From Nissolia schottii (lineage: Eukaryota > Streptophyta > Magnoliopsida > Fabales > Fabaceae), in assembly GCA_003254905.1 (NCBI GenBank), contig QANU01013470.1, forward strand, positions 1 to 64,000: a stretch of 64,000 nt of DNA. Reading direction: 5' to 3'. The notes below the pieces were generated by a model. The model did no database searches. It was not told where the DNA came from and saw only the letters and a list, made by a program, of their open reading frames with translations. Each line of letters starts with the position of its first letter. Position 1 is the stretch's first letter. This document shows positions 1-10,045 of this stretch, one piece after another. Made by a program: the position numbers and the translations under genes.

Positions 1-529
1 GTTTCCCTTTTTTCTTCGTCTTTTTTGGATGAACATTCTGATGAGTCATGATCATGATTGCTTGGATATGATTATGAGGTTAGTTGTGGTTTATACTAGA
101 CTTACCATTTCCGAATAATTTTGCTAGATCTTTAAGATCACTCCATTTCGGGTGGTGGTGGTGTTTTATTTTGCATCTCATGTAATGCACGAAGTAACCA
201 AGGATATAATATAACCTCTATACACTATTTGTTAACAGTTAAAGAAGGCTTGGTGTCAAATATAACCTCTATGCATCTCACGTTCTGTTTTTGTTTTTGC
301 TGTTTCTGTTTTTGCTTTTTTGCTGTTTTTGTTTCTGCTGTTTCTGATTTTTTTATAATTTATTTTGGCCCGCTTTGGCCAGATCTAAACCCGGGTTTTT
401 ACTCGGCCCGAAGATGATCGCGCCTATCGGGTCTAGGGTAGGGTCCGGGTCCTAAAAATTGACCCGGTCTAAATATAGGGTCGGTTCAGGTATAGGCAAA
501 CCCGGCCCAGCCTATGAACACCCCTTTGC
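1..529. other. Intergenic, pyrimidine-rich, transposon end next to EXO70J copy 1
   Basis: No gene is recognised. Positions 280-345 are a TTTTTGCTGTTT-type low-complexity tract; the short reading frame over it is composition, not a gene. Positions 360-528 (GGCCCG..., CCCGGG, ending in GAACACCCCTT) look like the end of a non-autonomous DNA transposon of the type with GGGGTGTTC termini. It stops exactly where homology to the EXO70B 3'UTR begins, at about 529. Confidence 0.4.
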
Positions 530-684
530 AGAATAACATACAATGCTACTGATAGTACAAGGCCATATAACTTTTTAGCCCACAAAATCTTTTGGAACCT
601 ACGTCTGTGATTCTCAAAATTCTGTATCCTAATTACACCACAAATACATACACACAAGTGACACAAAAACTAGCAGTTTTACCT

Positions 685-2841
685 TCATTTCCGGCTACCA
701 GCTGATCCACTGCTACCCTGAAACAAATCGTTGAGTCTAGCTTCAATGTCCTCCACTCCATACTTAATATACCTATCAGCATTCTTACCAAGTTCCTGAA
801 CATTCTGGAACCTTGTAATGAAGTTCCCATATGCAGGCAACAAGATCTTCTCAAGAGAAATTCTAATTTCTTCCCTAAGTTGCTCGTCAAAGACAAACCA
901 CGAAGACTGAGCCCTGCATATATCCTCAAACTGCGCGTTGAACAGCTTCAGCTTATCTTTCATTGACTTTGCCACACCTTTAGGCCCCACTGAACCATTG
1001 CTATCTAGCTTCAAAATCCCCAGAACCTTGTTCCATGAATTTCTCTGATAATGTACATGGTACTGCCTAACTTTTGCAGTGTGTTTTTGGATCCAATCAT
1101 CTCCCAGAAGGGTTCCCAATTCACTATCTTTTACCTTTTGAACTATGTACCTCCCATTGTTCATCAAGAATACATAGCACAAAGCAGGGTCCTTATAGAT
1201 TTTGGACTTAGCCTCCAAATTACTCTCCAATAGTTCCATGATCCAATCCATTTGCACAGAGAGTGAAGAATTGGATGCAATTCTATCATCAAGCTTAGGA
1301 TAATCCTTCAACGGATGTCCATAGTCTTCAAAGACTTGCTCCAGCGTCTGTCGTGACCGGCATGCAGCGCGGAGGTAGTTCATGACATAGCGAGTAATCG
1401 GATGAAGGCCACCGCCGGGAACGGCATCCTTTGCCGGATCGTGGCGAATTAGATTCTCCAACTCCATGAAAATACCCCTAATTGCTTCCCCCAACCTCTT
1501 CCAGATCGTAATTGCTTCGTTACGGAGAGAGACACTGTACTGATCGGAGAATAGGACTTCGAACTCCGGAATTAGGTCACGCAATGTCTCGAACACGTCG
1601 AGGATCTTGAACAAACGCTCCGGCGAGCGGCTACCGATGGCAACCATGTCAGCGAAACTGAGGAGCTGAATGGCAGATCCGCGGCAGACCTCCATGAATG
1701 AGAGATCGGCAGCGGAGGAGAATCTGAAGAAGATGCTATCACAGAGTCTCCGTTCAGTGGGAAAAAGTAACCGGATGGCGATCTTGAAAGTTCTGGTCCA
1801 ACCCTCAATTGTCTCTGTAGTCTCAAGAACGTTGTCCTTATTGTCCTCCTTGACCAAGTCTGGAATCCCAAAGGCATAGAGGCACTGTCGCAAGAACTCC
1901 TTGCGGCAAGTGATGTACATGTCGCAACACTTCTTCTCAAACCCAGCGGCTATCCCAAGCTTCACAACCTCGTTAAGGTTGTTGATAATATCTGACGGAA
2001 GTGTGTCAATCAGCAAGTCAGGATCTGGCCGAGGGACACGAATATGGTTGGACAGAGTGTTGATAAGATTCCGTTTCATTTGCTTGAGCACTTTCATAGA
2101 AGCCAAGAGATATGGCTTGATAAGTGCAATTTCGGTTTTGTCTTCTTGTGAATGTGAATTGACCTGGGTGATTGTTTGGTCATGAGGACTGTCTTCCTGT
2201 GGTATGATAGCCAGAGCAATAGCACTGTTAGCGTGGGATTGCAATTGTAGGGAACCTACTTGAATGACCACATCAGGCTGATCTTGGAATCCAATATATC
2301 CGGATGCCTCTGGTTGGGAATCTAAACAGGAACGGAGAATGACGAGCGAATAACTGAAAGCCACTCCAACAAGACCTAACCACCATTTTATCTTCATGAG
2401 CTGTACTATCAGAGCTCCTAGGAAGAAATAGAGCAGATCCACTTCGAATCCGCAGTGAGTCTGCCTTGACAAGCTGAGTGACATCATAGCAAACGCACCA
2501 CAAGATATCAAACTATATGCATCTGGTTTCCCATTCACAGCTTTATCGAAGAAAAAGGAGTAGAAAGAGGTGATGGTCAAAACCAAGAAAGCCATATGTG
2601 CTTTTGACCGGAGACTAGCTGAGGGTTGCCATACCTTGGCATACAAAATTGCAACACATATGATGAAACTGAAAACAGTATATAGAAAAGTTTTCAGCAA
2701 GTTCCAGTCTCCGAATAAATAGTTGAAGGAGGAGCTCAGGGCATAGCAGAGGAGTCCAACAACAGCTGAAGCAAAACCCACAAATCTCCATACCTTGGAC
2801 TGCTTCAGCCACCGCTGAATTTGGACGAGCAAGGACGCCAT
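685..2841 (-). CDS. EXO70J-type exocyst subunit with N-terminal membrane domain (copy 1)
   Basis: Predicted 718-aa EXO70-family protein. EXO70 is the exocyst subunit that binds membrane lipids and tethers secretory vesicles. Residues about 15-190 hold about five hydrophobic helices (WRFVGFASAVVGLLCYAL, FLVLTITSFYSFFF, LLYFFLGALIVQL), followed by a linker and an EXO70 domain from about residue 270 to the end. Membrane-domain EXO70s are known from the legume EXO70J clade. The frame stays open upstream to an ATG at 3036, but the start at 2841 (MASLLVQ) is preferred because copy 2 starts homologously (MTSLLIQ), both preceded by RKN. There is no intron. The C-terminal ~345 residues and about 150 bp of 3'UTR are almost identical to EXO70B at 13482-15404, while the upstream part is diverged, so the gene is a mosaic. 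The frame is intact and the gene is probably functional. Confidence 0.88.
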   Translation of the reverse strand: MASLLVQIQRWLKQSKVWRFVGFASAVVGLLCYALSSSFNYLFGDWNLLKTFLYTVFSFIICVAILYAKVWQPSASLRSKAHMAFLVLTITSFYSFFFDKAVNGKPDAYSLISCGAFAMMSLSLSRQTHCGFEVDLLYFFLGALIVQLMKIKWWLGLVGVAFSYSLVILRSCLDSQPEASGYIGFQDQPDVVIQVGSLQLQSHANSAIALAIIPQEDSPHDQTITQVNSHSQEDKTEIALIKPYLLASMKVLKQMKRNLINTLSNHIRVPRPDPDLLIDTLPSDIINNLNEVVKLGIAAGFEKKCCDMYITCRKEFLRQCLYAFGIPDLVKEDNKDNVLETTETIEGWTRTFKIAIRLLFPTERRLCDSIFFRFSSAADLSFMEVCRGSAIQLLSFADMVAIGSRSPERLFKILDVFETLRDLIPEFEVLFSDQYSVSLRNEAITIWKRLGEAIRGIFMELENLIRHDPAKDAVPGGGLHPITRYVMNYLRAACRSRQTLEQVFEDYGHPLKDYPKLDDRIASNSSLSVQMDWIMELLESNLEAKSKIYKDPALCYVFLMNNGRYIVQKVKDSELGTLLGDDWIQKHTAKVRQYHVHYQRNSWNKVLGILKLDSNGSVGPKGVAKSMKDKLKLFNAQFEDICRAQSSWFVFDEQLREEIRISLEKILLPAYGNFITRFQNVQELGKNADRYIKYGVEDIEARLNDLFQGSSGSAGSRK

Positions 2842-3041
2842 GTTCTTTCTGAAGTGAGATGAGTGTGTGAACAATAACTTCACATATAGAGAGCTGCCAT
2901 ATTTAAGTCCAGGATTACAATAGGTCTTCCCTCTCTCAGCGGAAATTTTCGGGAAAAGTTTGCCACTACCTTCATTTTCTGATATTGATTTGTGACACAT
3001 CAGTGTAATTACAGGTCTAAAAAAGACTGCGCCCATTACCC

Positions 3042-5430
3042 AACTCTATTTTGTCATTTGCGCTGACTTAGGTTTGTACCTTGTAAACTATCTTCCTACA
3101 ACTTTACATCTAGTCACATTAATATATATAATGTGACAAATTTGTTTATGTGTGTATATGATCCTCCCTCTTCTAAAATATTTTCGTTACGTGTACACTT
3201 TAAAAATAGTTTTTTTAATAGTCATTTAACAAAAAAAATAAACATTGTCAAAGATAAAAAGTAAAAAATATTAAACAATGAGTACACGAACACACATAAA
3301 TGTTTAGTGACAATGTATTTTATATTTGAATTGTGTTACCGATGAGTTAAAAAAAATTAAACTTTTAAACAAAAAAGGTACAGATAAAAATTATAATTAG
3401 AATTATTTTAAGCCTATTATAATTTTTATTTATACTTTTTTTTCGTAAAGCTTTGATTTTTTTTAAACTCTCGATAACACAGTAGTATAAAATATATATA
3501 ATGGTTGCAGCAAAATAACATAATAATATTGATAGCTTAGTGGTAATGATATTTGCTAATTTAGTTTGATGTACTAAATTTAACTTTTGAGTTACTAACA
3601 AGTAACACAATTTAATTATATAATAAATATAATTGTTGTAACATTATATCACAATAATGTTGGTAGCTTAGTGACAAAGTTACTTGCTTCTAATTGAAGG
3701 GACTCATGCGAGGCACGTGCCAACAACGCTGACGTGGACGCGTGACGTGATAGTTAACGTGTCACGTACCTCCGTCAAGTGTCACGTTAGTAACCACCGT
3801 TAAGCAGACTAACAAAAGGATGAAATTGTCTGATTTTAAAAATTAAAAGGGACGAAATTGACAAAAAAATTAACAATAACCAAGTTAACCGAAATGAAAA
3901 TAAAAAGGGGCTAAATTGGGGATTTTTCCAACCAAAAAAAACAAAGTTTTACCTAAAAACTCTTGAATTATAAAAGACTCTTCATTTTCTCTCCTTTTAT
4001 ATTCTATTTACATCTTTCTCATCTATCTTCTTTTTTTCCCGGCTCAAAATGTTAACCCCCAATACAATGTAATAAAAATATCTATTTTTTCCCCTCCTCT
4101 TCAAGCTCACAACCTGAAAAGCTTTTAGTTGGGATCATCATAAAGTTGTCTGCTTTGATAAATCCAACTTCGAAGTCCACTTAACGTGTTCTTTCTTCTT
4201 TATAATATTTTCTTTTACTTTTTTCCTTATTTTTTACTATTTAATCTTAATGAAAAAGATAATAGATGTATTAAAAATTAGTGGACCACTAGACATTTCA
4301 CTTTGTCTTTATTTTATTGTAGTCAGGATAATGTGAGAAAAAAAGTTCGGTGTCTTTTTTTGTTAAAAATTTACCACCAAAGACCCATAACTAAGTCTAG
4401 GTTCATTCATCTTTTAGTTAATATTTTTCTGTTACAGTAAGAAAAATTATAACTTGGTTTTGTTTCGTTAGTTATAGTATTTTTTTTTGGTAAACTTATT
4501 AAGATGATTAATTTATTTTTTTATTAATATTTTGCTTTGGATGAAACTATAATGTTTTGTATTTAGATTTGTTATTTATGGCTTGAAATGAATGCGTCTC
4601 CTTTGTTTTGGGCTTCTATAATTTGGGAGGATATGAGTCTAAGAGCAGCTGGGAACTGATGTGTGAGACTCTCTCAATTGTGTTCACCTTATGTCTATTT
4701 ATAACCTTTTGGAATCACAAAATTGGGTTTTGGGCTTCTGCGAACGTGTCTCGCGCTAGTTGCATTGTGTCTTGCTCGAGACACCCTTACTAAGCCATAT
4801 TTCTCACTTTGTTTGCAACGTCTCGCGTGAAATGAGTTCGTATCTCGCGCGAGACGTCTTCAAGAATCCAAATCCTTGCTTTTTGTGTGCTATGTCTCGC
4901 ACGAGATGAATTCACATATCGCCCGAGATGTCTTCCAGAATCTCAATTTGGCTCTTTTCTTTCATTATTTGCTCCTTTTGTTCCCCTTCTTGCACCAACA
5001 CTCGATTACATGTGATTCTAACAACTCAAACACAAGATGTTAAACGCATAGGTTACTCGAGACAATTAAAAATCATTTAAAAACGGTGCTTAAACTATAG
5101 TTTTCTCAATTATACTCATAAAAGGACAATTATGTGAATATTACCAATTAGCCATTAAAATCACATAATTTCATACTGCAATGCTCAATTATGAAGTATA
5201 AAATTCCCCTATCATGTCATATAAACTAAGAATTGCAGTCGTAAGTTCTCTTACAATATCTTTTTCAATTTCAGTGTTGGTAACAACCCTATATAATGTC
5301 AAAACTAAACAAAAACTTAAATGAATTTTCAGGGATCAAAGTGACTTACACGAACACTCTCAGTAACCAAACTAACCCTTAAATAATTCTAGAAGGGCAA
5401 ATGCTCATTTAAGTCTATGTAAATATAAGT
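3042..5430. other. Intergenic, AT-rich, transposon-like debris
   Basis: No coding region is recognised. Positions 3690-3930 (ACGTGGACGCGTGACGTG..., then repeated GGGACGAAATTG / GGGGCTAAATTGGGG phrases) have the look of a decayed transposon end. Positions 4740-4935 carry repeated palindromic TCTCGCGCGAGA-like motifs. The rest is AT-rich sequence without recognisable structure. Confidence 0.35.
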
Positions 5431-6081
5431 CTAAATCACTTTGGTAGCACGCTTGAACCCTTGCATGACTGAAACGGAATTATTTAGTATCGGAGCTTGT
5501 GGGTCCACTTGGATAACCAAATGATGCAGATCTTGGGGCCCAATATTTTCCGATAGGGATTTAAGAGATGAACGAAGAACGATGAGGGAGTAACTGAATA
5601 CCACTCCAATAATAGCAAACCATAACTTTACCTTAATGAGTTGCACTATTAGAGCTCCTAGAAAGAAATATAGGAGCTCCACTTCAAATCCGCAGTGAGT
5701 CTGCCTTGACAAGCTGAGTGACATCAAAGCAAACGCAGCGCATGATGCCAAGCCATACGCATCTGTTTTCCTATTCACGGCTTTGTCGTAGAAGAAGGAG
5801 TAGACAGAGGTGATGGTCAACACCAAAAATAGCACGTGAGCTTTGACCCGGAGATTGCTCGAGTGTTTCCATGCCCTTGCAAATAAGACCGCAAGGGAGA
5901 TGACGGCGCTTAGAACGCTGTACAAGAAGATTTTAAGCAAGTTCCATTGTCCGAATAGATGGTTGAAGGAGGAGCTAAGAGCGTAAGAGGAAACTCCAAC
6001 TATAGTTGATGCGAAACCTACGAACCTCCATACACGTGGCTCCATAAGCCATCTCTTACTTTGGATGAGTAAGGATGTCAT
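5431..6081 (-). CDS. EXO70J membrane-domain-only fragment (copy 2)
   Basis: A 216-aa frame from MTSLLIQ matches the N-terminal ~215 residues of EXO70J copy 1 along its length. It shares the blocks VWRFVGFAS, YALSSSFNHLFG, DKAVNRKTDAYG, SLSLSRQTHCGFEVELLYF and LGALIVQL. About five hydrophobic helices are present. The frame ends just after the membrane domain, and no EXO70 domain follows in the 2.4 kb downstream. The last codons (...ACC AAA GTG ATT TAG) fall near the place where copy 3 has a potential splice donor (AAAG/GTGAC). This may therefore be exon 1 of a gene whose second exon is gone, or a short membrane protein in its own right. An in-frame upstream ATG at 6132 would add 17 residues. 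Pseudogene is the cautious reading, but there is no internal stop. Confidence 0.7.
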   Translation of the reverse strand: MTSLLIQSKRWLMEPRVWRFVGFASTIVGVSSYALSSSFNHLFGQWNLLKIFLYSVLSAVISLAVLFARAWKHSSNLRVKAHVLFLVLTITSVYSFFYDKAVNRKTDAYGLASCAAFALMSLSLSRQTHCGFEVELLYFFLGALIVQLIKVKLWFAIIGVVFSYSLIVLRSSLKSLSENIGPQDLHHLVIQVDPQAPILNNSVSVMQGFKRATKVI

Positions 6082-6132
6082 GTTCTTTCTCAAGGGAGCT
6101 GCCAAGTTGTTAAAGCTGTTTGCCTCTTTCAT

Positions 6133-6659
6133 ATTTCAGATGAAATCTCGCCAGAAGAGTTGGACAATTGTTTTTTTTTTCTTTTCACGTGGCATAAGCT
6201 TTCACCTAATGCAGACGAAATTTCCAAGTAGAACTCTGCAATTAATTTTTTTATTCCAAATTTGTTCTCATGGTCACAGGGACAACGACGGATTCTAGTC
6301 CTACATATATATGAGGAACATTTGGCGAAGCCTGAAGGAACAACGATAGGCTTGAATTTTTATATATCACGTCTCTTTCCTTTTTCTGTAGTCTCATCCT
6401 ACATAATTGAATGACTACGCCATGGTTGGTGTTTAACACAAGACAACTCAATTGTATAATCCTAGCTAATAAGAAGACTTTCTTTTTTATCATGCTTTTT
6501 GGTGACTGGGTTTCGTTTTTGGTAGGCTTCAAGGCTTTTTATTTTTATTTTTTTTAGTACCCTAGAGACACCATACCTTTTTTCACTAAAATAAAAACAA
6601 TTTAAAATTATATTAACTTAAAAATTGTCCAATAATGTCCACCCTAAACCCAATTTAAA
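6133..6659. other. Upstream region of EXO70J copy 2; nothing recognised
   Basis: Probably holds the promoter of the minus-strand copy 2. Short frames occur on both strands without similarity I recognise. Confidence 0.3.
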
Positions 6660-7560
6660 CAAGAGTCGTGATATTTGCACCACTGTGCATTGCACACCTT
6701 GGTGTAATAAGTGCCCCCTTTCTTGAAATGCGTGCCAACTATCGTAAAACACTGCGTCTCCCAAAAGCGCGTGAGACAACGCGTGGCCACTAATTCAAAG
6801 CGCCAACGTTTCATCTTCCCAACGCCAAAGGTTGTGTCTATATAAATTATACCGTAGTATCTATGATATGAAAACGGTTGTATCTTAATATGAAAAATGG
6901 TTGTCTAATATATGAAAACGGTTGTGTCTAAGTAAAGCAAACAGTTGTGCCTCGTTGTCTTATTAAATCCCTCATTAAATCCCTTATTAAATGGTTGTGT
7001 ATAAGTGAATATGAATTGAAGACACAACTGATGTATTATATAAAAAACAACCATCGTGTTATATGAAACACAACCATCATGTTGTATAAGACACAACAGT
7101 TGTTGGCCTTCAGACACAACCGTTGTTGATCTGCAGACACAACCTTCATGTATTGTATTTACCTTCCAACAATGATCGTTGGGGCGACGTCGCCGTATCA
7201 TAGTTGAAACCATCTATCAACAACTCCATGAATGAGGGCTCGTTGCGAACTAAATTTAGACGATTCGGCTCCATGACGAAACGAAAAAAACGAACAGAGG
7301 AGAAGACGCAGAGATGAAAAAATGAACAGAAAAGAGAGAAACGAATAGAGAAGAAGCTGCAGAACAAAACGCAGAGCAAAACGAAGAAGAAGAGAAACGA
7401 ACAGAGAAGAAGACGGAAACGCAGAGCAAAACGAAGTGCAGTACACAGAGGAAGACGCACAAAGAAAGAAAATGGCAGAAAAATGAAGGAGAAGCGCGGT
7501 TTGTTGTGGTGTGGAAGTGGTTAGAGGGCTTTTTGCTAAATTAGGGTAGGTGTGCAAGAA
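6660..7560. repeat. Transposon-like region with GTTGTGTC repeats in opposed halves
   Basis: From about 6865 to 7010 the phrase GGTTGTGTC and variants recur on the plus strand. From about 7018 to 7145 the reverse complement GACACAAC(C) recurs. Two families of short repeats facing each other resemble subterminal motif arrays of non-autonomous DNA transposons. Outer flanks carry TTGCACACCTTGG near 6691 and GGTGTGCAAG near 7549, which are partly complementary. Positions 7270-7480 are purine-rich (AAACGAAGAAGAAGAG...) and give spurious Ser/Phe-rich frames on the minus strand. Superfamily not determined. Confidence 0.4.
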
Positions 7561-7589
7561 TAATTATCCGGTAAACAAAGTTACATAGG

Positions 7590-9160
7590 AAAAATGTATG
7601 AGAGAGAAAGTGGAGAGAATGAAAAAGTGGGTGAGACGAGAGATAGAGACACCAAGAGAGCGTGAGGATGAAGCTGGTTGGAAGGTGCAGGTTGCTAGGA
7701 GAAATCATGATCCAATCGACAATAGGAGGAAGGAGGAAAATGGGAAGACAACGGAAAGGGACAAGACTAACATGGAAGGAGCAGGAGGGAGACAGGTGAC
7801 AGAAAATGGCTGGAAATAAGGGACAAAGAAAACCAGTCCTACACGGTATTTGTGGACAACTTGCCACAAGGGGTGGTTGTACTAACTTTTTGGTTAGGGG
7901 AGAAGAGTGGCAGATGTCTGTATCTCAAGGAAAAAAGAGAAAGGAATGCCAATATCCCTTTGCCTTTGCGCGATACAATTCAAAAGGAGGTACGGTAAGA
8001 GCGATTGATAAACTCCATGGACTATTATCAGAGGTAACAGAGTCAGGGTGAGTTACGCAAGATACTCCAGGTTCTCATCCTGAGAAATAATAGGAAGATG
8101 GAGGAGTTTAAGGAGATCGGGCAAAGGTTGTACCCTCATGGAGTTGTTGGAAGAAGAATGGGGACCTATAAAGAAGTGCTGGTGGGGAAGGAGGTCAAGG
8201 AAATCTGGAACAGAGATGTGGTAAATGAGAGGATTTGTTTAACATCACCTTTGAAAGGAAGCCAAGAAAATGAGAAAATGGCGAAAAGGTCGATTGTCTT
8301 AGAAGCTAGCGAGGTGCAAGAGGAATGACTCAGTTTTGGCCTTGGAGTATCCTTAGAATAAATTAATTTCAGATATCTGCTAAGTATACTGAAAGATGAA
8401 TGGAAAGGAACGATTGAGGGTAAAGAAATAGGGGCCGCCTATAAATCATTATTGATATTCAATTCGGTCTAGGAGAAAGTGGAAGCAATGTCCTCGAAGT
8501 TGCTCCTAAAGGCTTAAGGGAGACCAACAAGGGTTGGTCCAAGTGATAAACGGCTTATTATCGCTTAAGCAAGGTCCCGAATTCGAGACCTTGTGTACGC
8601 AGTTATCCCCGCTGGGATACTAACCCGCCATTGCCAGGTGCACGACCCAGGTCGACCCGGATTAGTCAAAGCTAAGCTTTGGATACCGGACAGACAATCT
8701 AAAAAAAAGGCTTAAGGGAATGGATAAAGGAAGACCGGTCAATGACGAGACACATTTGGATTTGAGATTTATGGTCTCTGTCTGCATGTGTGGTCCACTG
8801 AATCTATCAATAGTATTAGAGCTCTTTGGGGGGAAGTGGTGTTCACATATGTGCTATCTGAAGAAAACAAATCCTTTAGTGCAGCAAGGGTGCTTATAGA
8901 TACAAGTTTGTAGGAATATATCCAGGAAACCATCTTTTTTAAGGTTAAGGAGAATAAGTTCGAAGTGTTTATGAAAGAGTTTGGGCTGGAGATTTATGGT
9001 CCTGTTACGAACTATTCGACCAGTACCGAGATGGCTCATAATTCAATCCCTTAGTACAAGTCGGGAGCTTGAGATGATGAACTCGGTCTTCAATCTTGAT
9101 TGGAATTGGGAAAGCGGAGTACTTGTAAAAGACACTCCAACGCCCAAGTAAGTGTTTGTT
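7590..9160 (+). pseudogene. LINE ORF1-like remnant (RRM-type), interrupted by a SINE
   Basis: Three consecutive frameshifted stretches (7598-7819, 7806-8051, 8098-8328) read like ORF1 of plant L1-type retrotransposons. First comes a basic, Arg/Glu-rich N-terminus. Then an RRM-like segment follows, with FVDNLPQG (in the shifted frame near 7850) and YPFAFARYNSKGG as likely RNP-type motifs, then a charged tail. The downstream 8330-9160 is probably the rest of the same unit but has no long frame. A tRNA-derived SINE sits at 8522-8705 inside it. ORF1 proteins bind the element's RNA; this copy is dead. The family call is by pattern only. Confidence 0.5.
8522..8705 (+). mobile_element. tRNA-derived SINE with 14-bp target-site duplication
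   Basis: The unit has a pol III A box-like GGTCCAAGTGATAA near 8535 and a B box-like GAATTCGAGACC near 8580. A tRNA-unrelated body follows, ending in an A8 tail at 8701-8708. It is flanked by the direct repeat AAAGGCTTAAGGGA at 8508-8521 and 8706-8719. That repeat is a target-site duplication overlapping the end of the poly-A tail, as expected for a LINE-mobilised SINE. Confidence 0.82.
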
Positions 9161-10040
9161 GTATATAGGTATCAGAAATAAACAAAATGTACCTCTTGTA
9201 TGCTATGTTTATGCTTTATATAGCTTGTTCATGTACGTAGCCGTTTGTAGGTAGTTAATGAGTATAACATCTCATAATTGAATGTAAATGAGTTGTTTTG
9301 AAGCCTTGATGAGGTTATTGAAAATTATAACCTTCGTTATAAATGTGTGGGTGACTATTTATGATTTTTGTTAGTGTAACGGTCACTATTCCTAGAATAG
9401 ATAATCTCGAGATAATTGATACTCTGATTGGCTGTCCTGAGATGTGATGAAAAATGATATGTTGTGCATTCTTGTCAATCTTGGTACCTTTATTTGTCCG
9501 GGCATTGCACGAGTCTAAATCTAATTGTTAGTATTGCATGTAACTCTCTCGTACAAAATTTCTTCTTATGTTCCAAACCTTTTTAAGTGATGTCAAAAGG
9601 ATGAGAAAAATCGCAATTATAAAGGAGATACAAAGAGAGATAAAGAATAGAGATATATTCAGATATTATAAAAATTTGATATCACTAAATATTTGATAGT
9701 GGTTCAAATCTCAAATATCTAATAGAATACCTTTTAAAAAAATTTAAATTTCACTCACATTGGAGAGTGATTTAAATATTTACTTATTGTTGATCACATA
9801 AAAAGATTTGATTCTGGAATATTTCTCAAATCATATTTTAATTGAGATTGAGAGATATTTTACAAAACATATCTATCTAAAAGAACAATGAATCTATTTT
9901 ATATCACAGTTAAAGATATAAATTTTTTCAAAACCTCGATTACATTTATGGGCTAATAAATCATATTTTATTTGGTTTTGAACTTTAAATTATTATATTC
10001 GTATTTTATAAGATGCATATATTGAGAGGGAGATGCATGA
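9161..10040. other. Intergenic, AT-rich; nothing recognised
   Basis: There is no coding frame. It ends in a short alternating-purine tract, GTGTGTGCGTGCGCGCGCGGTGTGTG, at about 10058-10083, adjoining the LINE ORF2 remnant. Confidence 0.3.
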
Positions 10041-10045
10041 AAATG

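Noticed and set aside
2842-3036. In-frame 65-aa N-terminal extension of EXO70J copy 1
   Set aside because: The extension has no similarity in copy 2 or other EXO70s apart from the RKN just before the internal Met; the homologous start is at 2841.
7146-7557. Several overlapping Ser/Phe/Leu-rich minus-strand frames
   Set aside because: They arise from a purine-rich repeat tract and have overlapping frames with no domain.
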